From Strix aluco (taxonomy: Eukaryota; Chordata; Aves; Strigiformes; Strigidae), in the NCBI RefSeq assembly GCF_031877795.1, contig NC_133957.1, positions 6,687,009 through 6,751,008 on the forward strand: a stretch of DNA of 64,000 nucleotides, given 5' to 3'. The first letter of the stretch is position 1, and each line of letters opens with the position of its first letter. This document shows, in pieces, positions 22,800-35,973 of this stretch. The notes below the pieces were generated by a model, which saw nothing but the letters and a program-made list of their open reading frames with translations, did not search any database and was not told where the DNA came from. The translations under genes were made by a program, and so were the position numbers.

Positions 22800-23550
22800 T
22801 CGCCTACAGACAAGGGAGTTTTGGGGAGAAATTGGTGGATTTTGGACAGAAAAGTTTTGGGATGAAATCGGAGGATTTGGGGTATGGCAGGAATTTTGGG
22901 GTGAAATGGAGGGATTTTGGGAACATGGGTTTTGGGATGAAATTGAGGGATTTGGGCCATGGTGGAGTTTGTGGTGAAAAGGGGCAATTGCAGGTATGGG
23001 GGGATTTGCGGTGACATGGGGGAATTTGGGGTACAGGGGGGAAAAAGGGATTTTGCATACAGGGATGTTTTGGGGTCAAACTGAGGGATTTGGGGATGAA
23101 ACTGGGGGGTTTTGGGAGCGCTGGAGTAATTTCTGGGGTTAAACTGGGGAATTCTATGGATCCAAGAGAGATTTTGGGGTGAGTGTGGCAGATTTGACAG
23201 TCAAACTAGAACACTTTGGGGTAAAACAGGGGGATTCTGGGGTCCAAGGAAGATTTTGGGGTGAAACTGGAAGGCTTCTGGGGTTGCTAGAACAGAGTTT
23301 GGAGTAAAACTGTGGGGTTTTGAGTTTCAGGATAGATTTGGGGGATGAAATATAAGAGTTTTGAGGGTGCTGAGGATGATTTGGGGGTCAAAGTGGGAAC
23401 ACTTGGGTTCAAAGTGGGAGATTTGGGGGTGGAAAAATGGCTTTGGGGGTCAAATGGAGAAATTTTGGGGTAAAACTGGGGGTTTGGGGATCAAACAAGG
23501 ATCTGGGGACCAAGAGCCATTTTGGGGTGAAAATGGGGGTTTGGGATCTG
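22800..23550. repeat. Degenerate G-rich repeats with TTTGGGG/GATTTGGGG units
   Basis: Dozens of irregular units such as GGGATTTTGGGG, GAAATTGAGGGATTTGGG and GGGGTGAAA occur on the plus strand. Runs of three to six Gs recur every 10-20 bp. The pattern has G-quadruplex potential and is like introns of genes on avian dot microchromosomes. It lies between the TAF6-like and RUSF1-like exons. Confidence 0.7.
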
Positions 23551-23560
23551 GGGAACTCAC

Positions 23561-23690
23561 CCCACAGCACCCAGGTGAGGGTGTCCCTGGTGATGGTGGA
23601 GGCACCGTCCCCCACCCCCACGACATCCCAGCACTGGTACTGGAGGTAGTCGGGGCTGATGCTCTCGGGGTACCCCTGGGGCAGCAGCAC
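23561..23690 (-). pseudogene. RUSF1-like (DUF647) exon fragment
   Basis: One minus-strand exon with an acceptor (CCCAGCAG before GTGCTG) and a donor (GTGAGT). It encodes LLPQGYPESISPDYLQYQCW followed by DVV and then GVGDGASTITRDTLTWVL. This resembles the RUS1 family protein RUSF1 around its conserved PDYLPYQ.WD segment and the later GVG.A..T....TWL segment, but about 20 residues expected between them are missing, so the exon carries an internal deletion. RUSF1 and TAF6 are not neighbours in mammals, so finding them in series suggests a chimeric fragment. Confidence 0.65.
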
Positions 23691-23699
23691 CTGCTGGGG

Positions 23700-24300
23700 G
23701 GGGACAGGTACCCCTGGGAACCCCAGGAATCCCAAATCCCCCCTGCAACCCACCCAAACCTCATTTGACACCCCCAGGTCCCTCCAAAACACCCTCAGCC
23801 CCCCAACACCCCCCCCAACCTTAGTGCCCCCACAGATTCTATTGGCCCCCCAGTTCTCCATTTGACCCCCCAATATCTCCCCCAATATCTCCCCCAGAAA
23901 CCAGCCCCAGGAGCCCATTAGACACACACCCCCTCCCCCCCCTCCCAGGACACTAATAACACCCTCAACTCCCCCAGGACCCCATTAACACCCCCCAAGC
24001 ACCAAGACCCTCCCCCAGACCCCAATACCTCCCTCAAGACACCCCCAGGGCCCCAATATCTCCACCAGAACCCCCTCCAGGACGTCACCAATCCCCCCAC
24101 CTCACTCAAGACCCCTCCCCGAGGACCCCAATAACCCTCCCAAACCCCTCCAGGACACCTCTCACCCGACTCCATTACACTCCCTCTAGGACCCAAATAA
24201 ACCCCCAGGGCCTCAGTAACCCCCACAACTCCCACAGAACCCCAATAACACCCCCCCAATAATCCCCCCAGGCCCCCAATCCCCCCTCACGGCACAGGCA
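23700..24300. repeat. C-rich degenerate repeats
   Basis: Units of CCCCCAGGACCCCAATAACA type recur on the plus strand, the complement of G-rich intron-like DNA. No reading frame is credible here. Confidence 0.6.
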
Positions 24301-26522
24301 GGAGTGTGGGCAGGTGCTGGGCAGGGACAACGTGCTGGAGCCCCCCCGGGGGTGCCCCTGGCCCCCACAGGGCCTACTTCCTGCCGACAGTCTGCCAGGG
24401 CTCCATGGTCTGCAGTGAGGTGGCCTAGGCAGGAGGTCCTCCAGCTCTCTGGGGTCTGCACTGAGGGATGTTCCAGGCAGAGATTTGGTTCACCCAGCAA
24501 GTGGGAATTCCTCCTTTTCAAACACTCGCTTTGTTCTGGATGGCTGAATGAATTTTTCTCCTGCAAAGGTGGCACCAGCCCCAGCCCCAGCCCCAGCACC
24601 AGCACCAGTGGTGGTGTCCCCGGCCTAGCAGTGGGTGAGCGCAGGGGCTGGGGCCGATTTCCCTGGAGGGGGTGGTGGGATCGCCGGGGAAGGGAAAGCT
24701 TTGGTCTAAAAACCCAAACTGTTTCATGGTTCTGATTTTTTTTTCAAAGAAAAGGTTTGTTGTCACAGTTGGGGCTGTTCAGACGTTCTGATGTGTGACT
24801 GTGCTTGTCCTTTTACCTTGAACTTGGTGGGTTTTTGCTGTCTGTAAGGGTCTGTTGTGTCTGCGGGGTTTATCTGTCAGGTTACCCCAGGGAAAGTGAA
24901 TTTTAGCCCTTTATTTTTACTGCTAGTGTGAAAGAAGTGACACATTTAATATTTTCTGCTCCCTGTGGTGATTTGGGCTGGGTGGGTTCAATCTGCTGAA
25001 ACCCCTCAGAGTGGTGCTTCAGAGGGTGCCAGTCACCAGAGCCAAGAGGTGCTGATCACAAACCGGCATTAAGCCCGAGGGCGAGCGCTGGCCCAGGCGG
25101 GCTCTTGCCTTTTCCCAGCTCAGAGGTGCTGGGAGCCATGTGGGGGGTGAGCAGGGGGGTGTGCTGGAGCCCAGCCCCTTTGCAGAGCCCTGCTGCTCCT
25201 CTGGCTTTCTGGACAAAGTTCAGTTTCTGAGCTGAGCTTCTCATTTGCACCTTTGCCAAAAGACAAATCCTGTTTGTTTCAAGTTGGAACGACCTGCTCC
25301 ACTTTCAGAAAAGTTATCTCTTGACGTCTGCAGGCAGAGCAGAAATCTCACACCGTTCAGGTACAAGAAGTAATTGAAAAGCAATTAAAGGACAAGTTTC
25401 TGTGTGCTGGGATCCTGGGAGTGCTTCTGGTTGGGAAATCCGGCAGCACCACCTGCTCTGAGGCTGCAAACAGCCGGCAGAGCTCCTGCCGTGGGTGGCA
25501 CTGCTTCAGCCTCCCCCGTCAGCTGCTGCTTCACCTCCACCTCTCTGCTCTGCACCAGCTCTGCAGAAAATAGTCGCTTTTCACTGCATGTGGCTGTGGA
25601 TTGCTGGAAACGTGATGTAACCGGTTGCCACCGTGTTTCTTTGCCAGCTTGTCCCGCCCGATGTGCTGTCAGTCTGCAGATCGTCACCTCGTTCCTGGGT
25701 GAGTGTTGGGGCTTCTCCTGGGGTCTCCTGTGCATCTGCTTAAATGTTGACAAAATGCCCATGTGAAAATGGAATTAATCATCAGAATAACTGATAGGGA
25801 AGAATTAATCGAGACCTAACCAAAACCAGGCTCCTGTCCAGAACACCTGTGTAGTTCATCTTGCCTGTTTTTTCTTCCTGTCACCTTCAAGCTCCTGTTC
25901 AGTTCTGCTGTGCCCTGCATCTCTGCTTGTTCTCATCCCCATTTCATGTAGCCAGGCAGACCGACTTCCTCCTCCTCCTTTTCCCTGGTTTTCTCCCTGT
26001 GGAATCTCTTTTCTGTAACTGCCTGGTCTTTGTGGAAACACATTTAAAAACTGCTGTCGCAGGTTCCCCCCTTTCAGGAGGTGCCTGTGGCTGCAGGGAT
26101 GCCGTGTGAAGCAGGTGGGACAGGGCTGGTGTCTGCTCCGGGTCGGGGTTTGCACCCCTCGGGTGCTGCGGAGAGGCAGGGTGCTGTGGGCTCGCGGCGG
26201 TCGCTCGGGTTCGGAGCAGAACCGGGTCTTTGGGGAAGAGGTGAGTTTTCCTGAAGTGACTCCCTGTCCCTAAGGCTGGCTGGCGGCCTGCAGCCGGCGT
26301 GTGCCCTGTGCCGGGGAGCTGGCCGGGGGGCTGTCAGGGGAGCGGAGAGGTCTGACAGCACCTTCCTGGGGCGCTGGCTGGGACAGGCTCGGGAGGGCTT
26401 GAGCTTTGTGTGTGGAGGTCTGTGGGAGACAGGCGGGTCGGCATCGGCCTGTCAGCTCTGCACAGCCCCGGAGAAGCAGCAAGGCTTTGGTGAGAAACAG
26501 GCCTTGGGAGAGAGAGAAGAAA
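24301..26522. other. Stretch without a recognised gene
   Basis: A short (CCAGCC)n run lies at 24575-24615. Otherwise the sequence is unique-looking, moderately GC-rich, with several short open frames on both strands and none that resembles a known protein. 26150-26420 is CpG-richer and could be a promoter remnant for the ATAD2-like exons downstream, but nothing fixes this. Confidence 0.35.
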
Positions 26523-26760
26523 CTGCCGAGTTGTGCCGAGGTGTCAGGGAAAAACAACGGAGAGCTGCAACACTGAGCTGTGGGAAAGTGCTGAGCTGTG
26601 AGAAGTTACCGCCGCGTGAACAGCGCGTGAACGAGAGGTGATTGGTCTGCACAGCCGTGTTAGAGGGGTCTGATGCTGGTAGGAGAAAAGGTTGAGAGCT
26701 GTCTAATTGCTGATTTGCTAATTATGAAGTAAGAGCTTTGGCGAGAGCATAAGATTGCCC
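26523..26760 (+). mobile_element. Partial LTR of the same family as 5600-5910
   Basis: The segment CGAGTTGTGCCGAGGTG through AGGGAAAAACAACGG, TTGAGAGCTGTCTAATTGCT and AGAGCTTTGGCGAGAGCA is the close reverse complement of 5600-5910. After about 26760 the two diverge, so the R/U5 end with the polyadenylation signal is lost or of a different subtype. Confidence 0.7.
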
Positions 26761-29700
26761 GGTGCAGAGACACCTTCATAGTCGAGCGTCTCTGGTGTGT
26801 GGGCTGGTGGATTTATGTGTTGTCTTGTGAACCAGAATGATCACTTCGTGTTGTGACTTTAACTTGCCCTCTGACTTAACCTGAAATTACGGTTAAGAGA
26901 AGAACAAGCAACCTGTTTTCTGACTGCTTTGTGCGTACCATATTAAAATGACATACTCATTATGTGTATATTTTTGGAATGAAAATATACACACACGCTC
27001 AACTTCTTACCTTCACTCTGCAGGTAAATGTTATGAAATGCATGGATCATGTACACGTTATCTTTCTTTGCCCTTTGGCACACTTACTGTTGATTTTTGG
27101 TCAAAAAATGACCTACGTATCCTTCAAAGAACAGTAATTAAACATGCTTGATAATCTTACTCTTGTGTTTTTCAGTTCTCCTTAAAAAGCAGGGGGGTGT
27201 TTTTTCACTTCTACTGTGCACTGATTTAAAAAAAAAACAACAAATCCCCTTCCCCAAATCCCTTGAAACTTCTTTGAAATTAGAGATGGGTGAAACACAT
27301 CCCGTTTTCTGCCTCCTCCACTATCCTGCTTTCTCTTAAACTTGTTTGTAGCAGTGTTGTAAATTCTTTGCTTTCAACAGAACCAAAACAACGTAGGATG
27401 TCTTTTTCGGGCCAGTCTTCACCTGACAGACGTTCCTTTAGAAACAGTCAGTCACGAGGGGCTTCCGGAAGAACTAACAGGTTGGTGTCTAGTTCTTCTG
27501 TCGAATAGTGATAGTTCTTCTTTATCAATAGTGCCCTCAGTCACGTCACTGAATAAAGCTTTTGAGGGTTTCTGTACTGGTGGTAATTACAGGTGAATAG
27601 TGGGGTTATTGCTGTGGTCTGAGGGTATAAAGACAACGAATGTTGGCGGGGAGGCTCTGCTTTTTATTAGCCGTTAGATTTTTTAAAAGGCAGTTTTCCT
27701 GCCTTTTCACTGATGCTGCCTTATCACTGATAAGGTGGTTGTGGAGGTTGTGGCTGAGATTGTGGAACTGAGATTCTTTTATTCTGGAATTGAAGCCAGA
27801 ATATCTGTCTGAAAATCGTAGACTATTGAACCTTGAGGGATACAAATTATTTTCTTAAAATTGAAGATAATTGAGTTAGAGGGAGAACCTGTATGGAAGT
27901 TTTAATTTTTGTTTTCATCTCCCAAGTACTGATTCTGGTTTCTCTCTGGAATCAGTTAATGTTTCTGTATGAAACTATCCTTAAACAAGAAAAATGCTAA
28001 ATGAGATTATAAATTGCAATAGTAAAGACAAAGAGATTTTGAGCCAGTTAGAGCATGGAGAATGGGGTCTCTTGCTAGATAGGAAGCACTTTGTTTTGCA
28101 TCCCTGAAAGCAGACAGTTATGGAAGGAAGGGTTTTTGAAGCCAAATTTTTAAATAAGTTGAAAAGGTTTCTGTTTCCTGGGGTGGATACGTAATGCCAG
28201 GTGAAGCTCTGTCTGTGTGTGTGTGTGAGAGAGAAAGAGATTGCACACAACGAGTGATCTGTTGATGAAATTTTGCAAACTGGTTAAACATTTTACCTTC
28301 CTAAGAAAAACTAAATTTTGCTGTCACAAGGAAAATCACGTAATGTAACTTGAAATCAGACTCATAAGAGTGCAATGATCTGGAAACTTCATAGATCTCA
28401 AAGTAAATTCTGAGATCGAATTCACTTAGATTTCGATGTGACTTAGGGCGTACCTCAGTTTTGTTACTTGCTTGTTTCAGTGTCTGCAGACGGAGCCGGG
28501 CAGCCCACAAGAGTGATTCCGCATCCTCATCTGATGATGGAGGGCAGCTTGAGAGGTGTGGGAAGCGCAGCCGTAACAGAGATTTAAGAAAGTTAATGAA
28601 ATTGGAGAGTCTGGCAGGGGTTTGCAGCTGCCTACCTGTGAAGTCACCTTGTCACTTTCTAAACAGTGGCAATATCTAATCGTATCTGTTGGTACTGACA
28701 ACTGTAACCGGACTCTCTAAAATGGGATTTTTAGAATTGGTTTTTAATAAGCAGTTTGGTTTCTAGGCAGGCATGGGGGGAGGAACATGTAATGTTTTAA
28801 TTACTGTGCTTTACAGGGGTTTCTTCAGAAAGAAAAGCACCGTAACAGAAAATGTTATAAATAGAGGAAATGACCGAGGTTTTGTTTCATAACAAATGCT
28901 CTAGAAGAACTATTTTAAGGACAATCTAACAGATGAGTTTCAGCCTGATGTCTTTCAGACATGTGTGTCTTCTGGCACGTGTATCCCAAAGTCCTCAGCA
29001 AGTACCAGCAGTGGGGGGCAGCCTTTAGAATGTAATGTCAGTAAATTATAATTTATAAATAGATTTCAGCCACACTGAAATAAGTATCCCCTCGGGCTGT
29101 GACTTTTTGAATGTAAAATCTTTGCAAGATGTCAGTGTGTTTTGGGGGGTTCTTCCATCACACAGGTCAAGGTCGGTTGATGGTCTCCCTGTGCAGAATA
29201 ACTGTTTCTTGCATTCGTACTGGCATGGGTATTCGTAAGTGCAAAGAGTTGTTAAAATAATTAACAGCTTAATGTCTGGAGTGACCATTTTCCTTTATTG
29301 ACTCACGGATATTAAATGTAAACCCATTTGAAGGAATCTTTAAGGATTTAGGAAGTTTATGGTCATTCGTTTATGGTTTTCTGCATTCACTTGCCATCGT
29401 TATAAAAGCAAAAACCTTCTAGCTGCACCCTAAGTTAGAAAGCGCCTTTCTCTTTCTCCTTCATTCAAACCAGGTGTCTTCCACTCAACTTTGGGAAAGA
29501 CGAGTTAAAGGGAATTCGCAAGAATCAAATGAACATTGGAGCAAGTCTGTCTGATGGTGCTCCAGTGCAGACAGATTGTTCGGTGAGTATTTTTAGTTCA
29601 TTGTCTCAGCGAGGTGTTTCCAGGGTTTATCAAAGCTTTCAGTAACGTGCTGCCTACAACTACCTCGGTTTACGGTTTTCTCTTGAGCAATTTGAGAATT

Positions 29701-31585
29701 GCCCAGAACGTTCCCCTTGTGCTGACGTGTGGTTCCTGATGGAACCTCACTGAGGACGCAGCTTTCTTTAACACGCAAAAATGTGTTGTGTTGACTTTCT
29801 CTTTAGGTCCGATGTGATGGTGTGGGTGGTCTTTCTGACCACATCGCATCTTTAAAAGGGATGGTCATTTTTCCGTTGCTGTACCCAGAAGTCTTTGAGA
29901 GATTGAAAGTCCAACCACCAAGGTAACAGATGTTGTTTAAAACTACAATTCACTTGTGTTCTGGAGAATATTTGACTGAGGTATCGATCCATTTTCATGC
30001 TTCAAACTTTTCAGCAGCGTTGATGGGGGTTTTTAGCAGTAGCAAAAAGTAATTTCTTAAAAATGGATAGAAACCAGAATATAGGTGGGTTCAAAGATTG
30101 AGTGTGTGGTGAGAATACACTTTAAAGGTGTCTTGCCTATAAAAGGTGGGGTTGTGTTGTTTTTAGTTGGAGTTCTATGTGCAAGTCAACTTGATTAGTT
30201 TGTAAGCAGGAAGGAATTACCTACTGGCAGTCACCTGTCGTTTGTTGCTTGGAAGTCCACTTGTCTCTCCCACTGACTCTTTTTCTCCAAGTGCTCAAGT
30301 AGACATTTTACAACCGATAGGACTTGCAACTAGAACCTTGCAGTGGGTGTTTGTGCTTGGGCTAAAATAAGAATGTGTCCACTTCTTACACAGCTGAATT
30401 AGTTCTGCGTTATGAGATGAAATTACTAGAGATTTAATTGTTAGCTTTATATATTCTTGGTCATCAAAACTCGATTATGGATATTGAAATATGACTTTAA
30501 AGTCTTTGCTTGCAGTAACTTAAAATATTACGAATCATGAAAATAAAATCTTTCAGTGTTTTACTTCTTTATTCATTGGCATTCTCTTTGAAAGAGCAGT
30601 GTATTGGTTTTTTTAGATGAAGAGTAAGTTTATCTGGAAATGCAGAATACCCTCCCAGCTTTAGACTTCCTCCTCATTTATCATCAGCAAAGGATGGTCT
30701 GGGAGACCAAATCCAGTAACTCAAAGCTTTTTGAAGGAGAATGAAATGCTTCACTGTCAAACCTTGCTTCTTGTGAAAACAAGCATGAATACGCAGTGCG
30801 TCACTGAAACATGAACTGGTGATTCATGTTAGAGCCCAGTCTCATCCTTCACTGGAGTTGTTCTTGTTTGGCTCCCCCGTGCTGTAACCACCCTGTTGGT
30901 TTGTCAGCAGTTTTGGAAGTGTCCTTCTGGGACACTGTGATCTTTTCTCAAGGTTTTGTACATCTGTGTTATCCTCTTTGTTCATGTTGTTTGCTGCCTT
31001 GTTGAATTGTGTAGGAACACAGAACTTCCACCCGTTTTGTCTTTTCTCACACTTGAGCTGTTCCCGCTGTTGTAGAGATGAAGTCTTTTGTTTAGGAGAG
31101 AGGAGTTGTGTGTTTTAAGGTGGGGGTTGTAACGGGTTTTTTTCTTACTTAATTTTTTTTTTTGTTGTTGTTGCAGAGGCTGCCTATTCTGTGGTCCACC
31201 AGGGACTGGAAAGACACTGGTGGCTCGTGCACTGGCTAAAGAATGTAGCCAGGGTGACAGGAGAGTAGCCTTTTTTATGAGAAAAGGTGCTGACTGCCTG
31301 AGCAAATGGGTGGGGGAATCCGAACGAGAGCTTCGTTTATTATCTGATCAGGTAAGGTTGAAATGTGCCATGTGTTCTGTCCGAGTTGGCACTGTAATTT
31401 TCTGTGGTCAGTATTTTTAAGGACAGTTCACTTCTTTTTGTGTTTTGTCAGCTCCTTCCACTGAAATGGGATTGCCAGTGTTTCCTTTTTCAGTGGGTTT
31501 TTTAGGGGCTTGAAATCTTGAGATGTACTGGGAAAGATTAATAAACAAGAAAACCTCGCAAAGCAAACCCCCACCCTCCACCACA

Positions 31586-31611
31586 AAAAAAAAAAAAAAA
31601 AAAAAAAAAAG
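31586..31611. repeat. Poly(A) run in an ATAD2-like intron
   Basis: About 26 consecutive A within an A/C-rich stretch (31560-31660). It could be the tail of an old retrocopy, but no body is seen upstream. Confidence 0.8.
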
Positions 31612-32434
31612 AAACAACACACAAAAAAAACCCCCACATAAAACAGCCACAAAAAGGGTTTCAAGAGGCAAGAGATATGGTGGCTTTAGATCAGAGGGAA
31701 GGAGATGCAGGCTAAAAGCACGGTCATTTAAATTCATAATGGCAGCTTGCTTCCAGAACCTGTAGTTGAATTAAGTCCCGGCTCTGTTCTCAGGGGCTGC
31801 CAAAGAGCTGTAAAAATGCCTGGTGTGATTTGTGTCCTGCCACCCGGTCTCGGGAGTTGACAGAGGCTGCTGTCTTCTGTTACTCGTGCCTCTTCATTCA
31901 CCCAACTACTAGAGATCCCTGATGCTGGTCTGAAAAATCTAGTTGCAGTGACTTTCCAACCATAACGTTTTTCATGCATTTTCCCTTTCAAATAGTGCTG
32001 GTTTAGTTCTGTCAATATTCCTGTGTTTTCATTCCAGGCCCACCAGATGCGACCTTCGATTATTTTCTTTGATGAGATAGATGGTCTCGCTCCTGTGCGG
32101 TCCAGTAAGCAAGACCAAATTTATAGGTAGTACATTTTTTGTACCTACGTAGAAGCTGCTTGATCTTTGTGAAAAGACCACAACCTATTTAACTTTGTGA
32201 CACATTCATTTATCCTGAAAACTAGTAATTCCATGCTACTAAATTTCCAATGATTTTTAAACAAGAATTGAAAACAATTCGCTAAGCTTGAGATTAGCAC
32301 AAGGCTTGTGTTACCTAGTCTGTTTTTTTTCTGTCTTCAAATGAGCCACTAATCTGTTAAAAAATCAATTAAAAGCTTGTCCTTTCTGAGTGATCATTGG
32401 AGAAGGTCATGTAGAACGTAACAAAATTTTGGGC

Positions 32435-32548
32435 TGACCCAGCGCTGAGGGGTATGGTGGAGTTGGGAACTGTCGGTGTGAGGTTAATGGTTGGACTTAG
32501 TGACCTTCAAGGTCTTTGCCAACCGAGATGATGCTGTGATTCTGTGAA
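32435..32548 (+). mobile_element. CR1 LINE 3' tail in an ATAD2-like intron
   Basis: GGTTGGACTTAGTGACCTTC, AAGGTCTTTGCCAACC and the final GATTCTGTGA are the CR1 3' UTR end. It is a very short, 5'-truncated copy. Confidence 0.8.
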
Positions 32549-32570
32549 AATTTACTAAACCAGTGAATGA

Positions 32571-33599
<1,029 letters not shown>

Positions 33600-33812
33600 C
33601 AGCTGAAGTTAAATTTAAATGGCAGAGAAATGGAAAATTCTGTTGGCCTGGAATTCATTGATTTGATAATAACCTGAGACCCGATGGAAGTAAGACTTGA
33701 GATGGCAACAGATAAACCTGTCTAATCTCCGGAAGAGCCTCTGAGAAATACACCCTCTGACAGATGAATCGGGGCTTCAGGACAAGCTGTGGTAGACACT
33801 GTGGAAGTTGCA
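33600..33812 (-). repeat. Right-arm copy of the downstream ~200-bp direct repeat, complete
   Basis: Reverse complement of 8260-8455, extended by 17 bp (TTTAAATTTAACTTCAGCT on the minus strand) that the upstream repeat copy also has. This copy therefore shows the undamaged end of the unit. Confidence 0.75.
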
Positions 33813-33944
33813 GCAGCCTCAGGAGGGGGAAGGTGAGCACAGCCCCAGGAGGAGGAGGAGAAAGCATCACGGGTGGCGACGAGAGCAATGCCAGCCGCAC
33901 TGCGTGTAAGGAGAGACTGAGACTTCTCATGCAGTTTTCATTGT

Positions 33945-33950
33945 TTTATT
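33945..33950 (-). promoter_or_regulatory. Polyadenylation signal of the right Topors-like gene
   Basis: AATAAA on the minus strand, 108 bp past the stop codon, mirror of 8122-8127. Confidence 0.7.
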
Positions 33951-34057
33951 TTCCTTCTTTCATGATGAGGCTCTAACAAGCACCTCCAAGTCCCCTTGGG
34001 GGCTGGCGCGCACCCCAGCTGCTGGCCCGGCCCTGGTTTCGCCGGCTTCTGGCCACC

Positions 34058-34960
34058 CTAGCGTCGCCGGCGGCGTGGCCGCTTGTGGGCTGAAGAGTCC
34101 TGGGAGCAGCTGGCCTTCCTCTTGGGGCGGCGCCGGGGCCCCCCGGGTGAGCAGTCTGTGCCCTGGCCAGCAGCGGAGGGACCTGCCACCGCCTGCCCCA
34201 GCTCCTCACGGGGCTCCTCCTGCGCTCTGGGGTCGGGGACAGGAGTGTCCCCCGGGGCGGCGGTAGGGCCAGGGGTGGCCGCGGGGCTGTGCTCCTGCTC
34301 CTCGGCAGCGTGGGAGTCCCGGGGCTCCAGCTGCCGCATGAAGCGCTCCCTGCACCGCTCTGCCACGACGGCGACCAGCTGGCGCACAAACGTCACCGTC
34401 CGGTGCTGCAGGAAGGGCTGCAGCTTCCGCACCAAGGCCTCCTCGTCCGGCCCGTAGCGGCACAGATGTGCGATGATGGTGGCCTGCGCCAAATCCGCCA
34501 CCCACCAGCCCTCCCTGTACATCTCCAGGAGCTGCTGCCTCAGCCAGGGCATCAGGGGCTTCTGGATCTCCGTGCGGTCCCGGAAAAGGCGCGCCCAGAC
34601 ACGGGGCAGAAAGCCACCCACAGGCACGGGGTCCGCAGCCCGCTGCTCGTCCTGGTGGCCAGCAACCGATGGACGGGAGGAGTGCTGCCGGATAGTCATC
34701 TCCAGAAAATCTTCCTCTGCCCGCACAGAGTAGACGACGGACTTGGCAGTCTGCCTGCAAAGGGGGCACGACGCTTTCCTCTTGGCCCACCGCACAATGC
34801 AGCCCAGGCAGAACCGGTGCAGACAGGGGGTCGCATAAGCGGCGCCATCTCGGGTCTCGCCGCAGATGGGGCAGCTCCACTCGCTCTCTTCAGCCATGTT
34901 GGCTTGTTGCGGCAGGCTGGGGAGAGCTGAGGACGAGGAGCTGCTCCCCCTCGCTGGCAT
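34058..34960 (-). CDS. Topors-like RING-finger E3 ubiquitin ligase, right copy
   Basis: Inverted twin of the gene at 7112-8014, also 300 residues, with all eight zinc ligands of the C3HC4 RING kept. Differences from the left copy within the protein are three residues: Met to Val in the VAV(M/V)AERC segment, Val to Ala in HSP(V/A)ATPG, and Trp to Arg in the final basic cluster. No stop or frameshift has appeared in either copy, which argues for recent duplication, gene conversion or purifying selection. The 140-bp leader intron (34967-35106) is also intact. As in the left copy, an alternative start with stronger context is at the ATG of MAEES (34897). Confidence 0.85.
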   Translation of the reverse strand: MPARGSSSSSSALPSLPQQANMAEESEWSCPICGETRDGAAYATPCLHRFCLGCIVRWAKRKASCPLCRQTAKSVVYSVRAEEDFLEMTIRQHSSRPSVAGHQDEQRAADPVPVGGFLPRVWARLFRDRTEIQKPLMPWLRQQLLEMYREGWWVADLAQATIIAHLCRYGPDEEALVRKLQPFLQHRTVTFVRQLVAVVAERCRERFMRQLEPRDSHAAEEQEHSPAATPGPTAAPGDTPVPDPRAQEEPREELGQAVAGPSAAGQGTDCSPGGPRRRPKRKASCSQDSSAHKRPRRRRR

Positions 34961-35106
34961 CACACGCTGCAAAATGGAGACAGGCCCCGGTCACTCACTC
35001 TCCCGGCGAGGGGAGGAAGAAATGCCCAGGCCCCTGGCGAAGGACACCCTCCGGCTCCCTGAGCCCCTTCGCCCGCCCCGGGGGGACGCTGCCCCGCACA
35101 GCTCAC

Positions 35107-35417
35107 CTCCGCTGCCGCGAGCGCGCCCGGCGGTGCCCGGCTGCCTGACCCAGGCAGGGCCGGGGAAACACAGGGGATGGCTCCGGGACGGGCACCGAGA
35201 GCTGCTGCCGGCAGCCCCCAAAGCACCACCCAGCACCCGGAGCAGCCTCGCTCGACCCTCCAGACCTCGCAGACACGCTCGGCAGGAGTCCAGGCAGGAG
35301 CCAGACTGGGCGGGGCGCAGGCAGAGCCTGCAGGGAGGGACGTGAGGTCACATTCCATCGCTCGCTGATGTCACAGCCCACCGCACGGTGACGTGGCAGT
35401 GGGCCGCCTGTCTCCAT
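35107..35417 (-). promoter_or_regulatory. CpG-rich region and probable first exon of the right Topors-like gene
   Basis: Mirror of 6655-6965, with the same GGAG/GTGAGC donor on the minus strand. A few CpG substitutions separate it from the left copy. Confidence 0.5.
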
Positions 35418-35767
35418 GGCGCTTGCCTGTGTCGGGGCCTGGCTGGCACTGGCACTTGTGCAGGTGGAAAATGTAACCGTTCCCCTGTTCCTTGGACGTA
35501 GAAACGAGCCACTCTTCTATGGCTTGTACCTGTTCCACTGCAAGCACAAGGGCTCTAGAGAAGACACAGCTGAAGCGCGGCAGATGAGAAGGAGCCGTCA
35601 GTAATCCATGTGAGGAAGCTCGAAAGCAGAGGCACAGTTTGCACAGAAAATGCCCTGGTTATGGCCGAAACACAGTTCTCACTGTCAGAGATTTGTGGAG
35701 AGTTGCTCATTACAGGGAACTGACGCCCAAAAAGGGTTTCTCTGCGTTCCTTTCCCTGGTCATCACA

Positions 35768-35973
35768 TACAGCTTAAGTTAAATTTAAATGGCAGCACAA
35801 TGGAAAGTTCTGATGCCTGGAATTCCTCCATTTGATAAGCTGAGAGACACGTTGGAAGTGGCCTTGAGATGGCAATAGCTGGAATAGTAAAATCTCCTGA
35901 AAAACCTGTGAGAAATCGACTCTGATGAGTCGGGGCTTCAGGGGAAGCTGTGATGGACAATGTGGGAGTTTCA
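35768..35973 (-). repeat. Right-arm copy of the upstream ~200-bp direct repeat
   Basis: Reverse complement of 6099-6304. It pairs with 33600-33812 as a direct repeat on either side of the right Topors-like gene. Confidence 0.75.

Noticed and set aside
22328-23014. 228-codon plus-strand open frame rich in Gly, Trp and Phe
   Set aside because: Produced by TTTGGGG-type repeats, opposite the TAF6-like exons.
26150-26420. CpG-rich stretch as promoter of the ATAD2-like gene
   Set aside because: No first exon or splice link to 27381 can be recognised, so it is only mentioned as a possibility.
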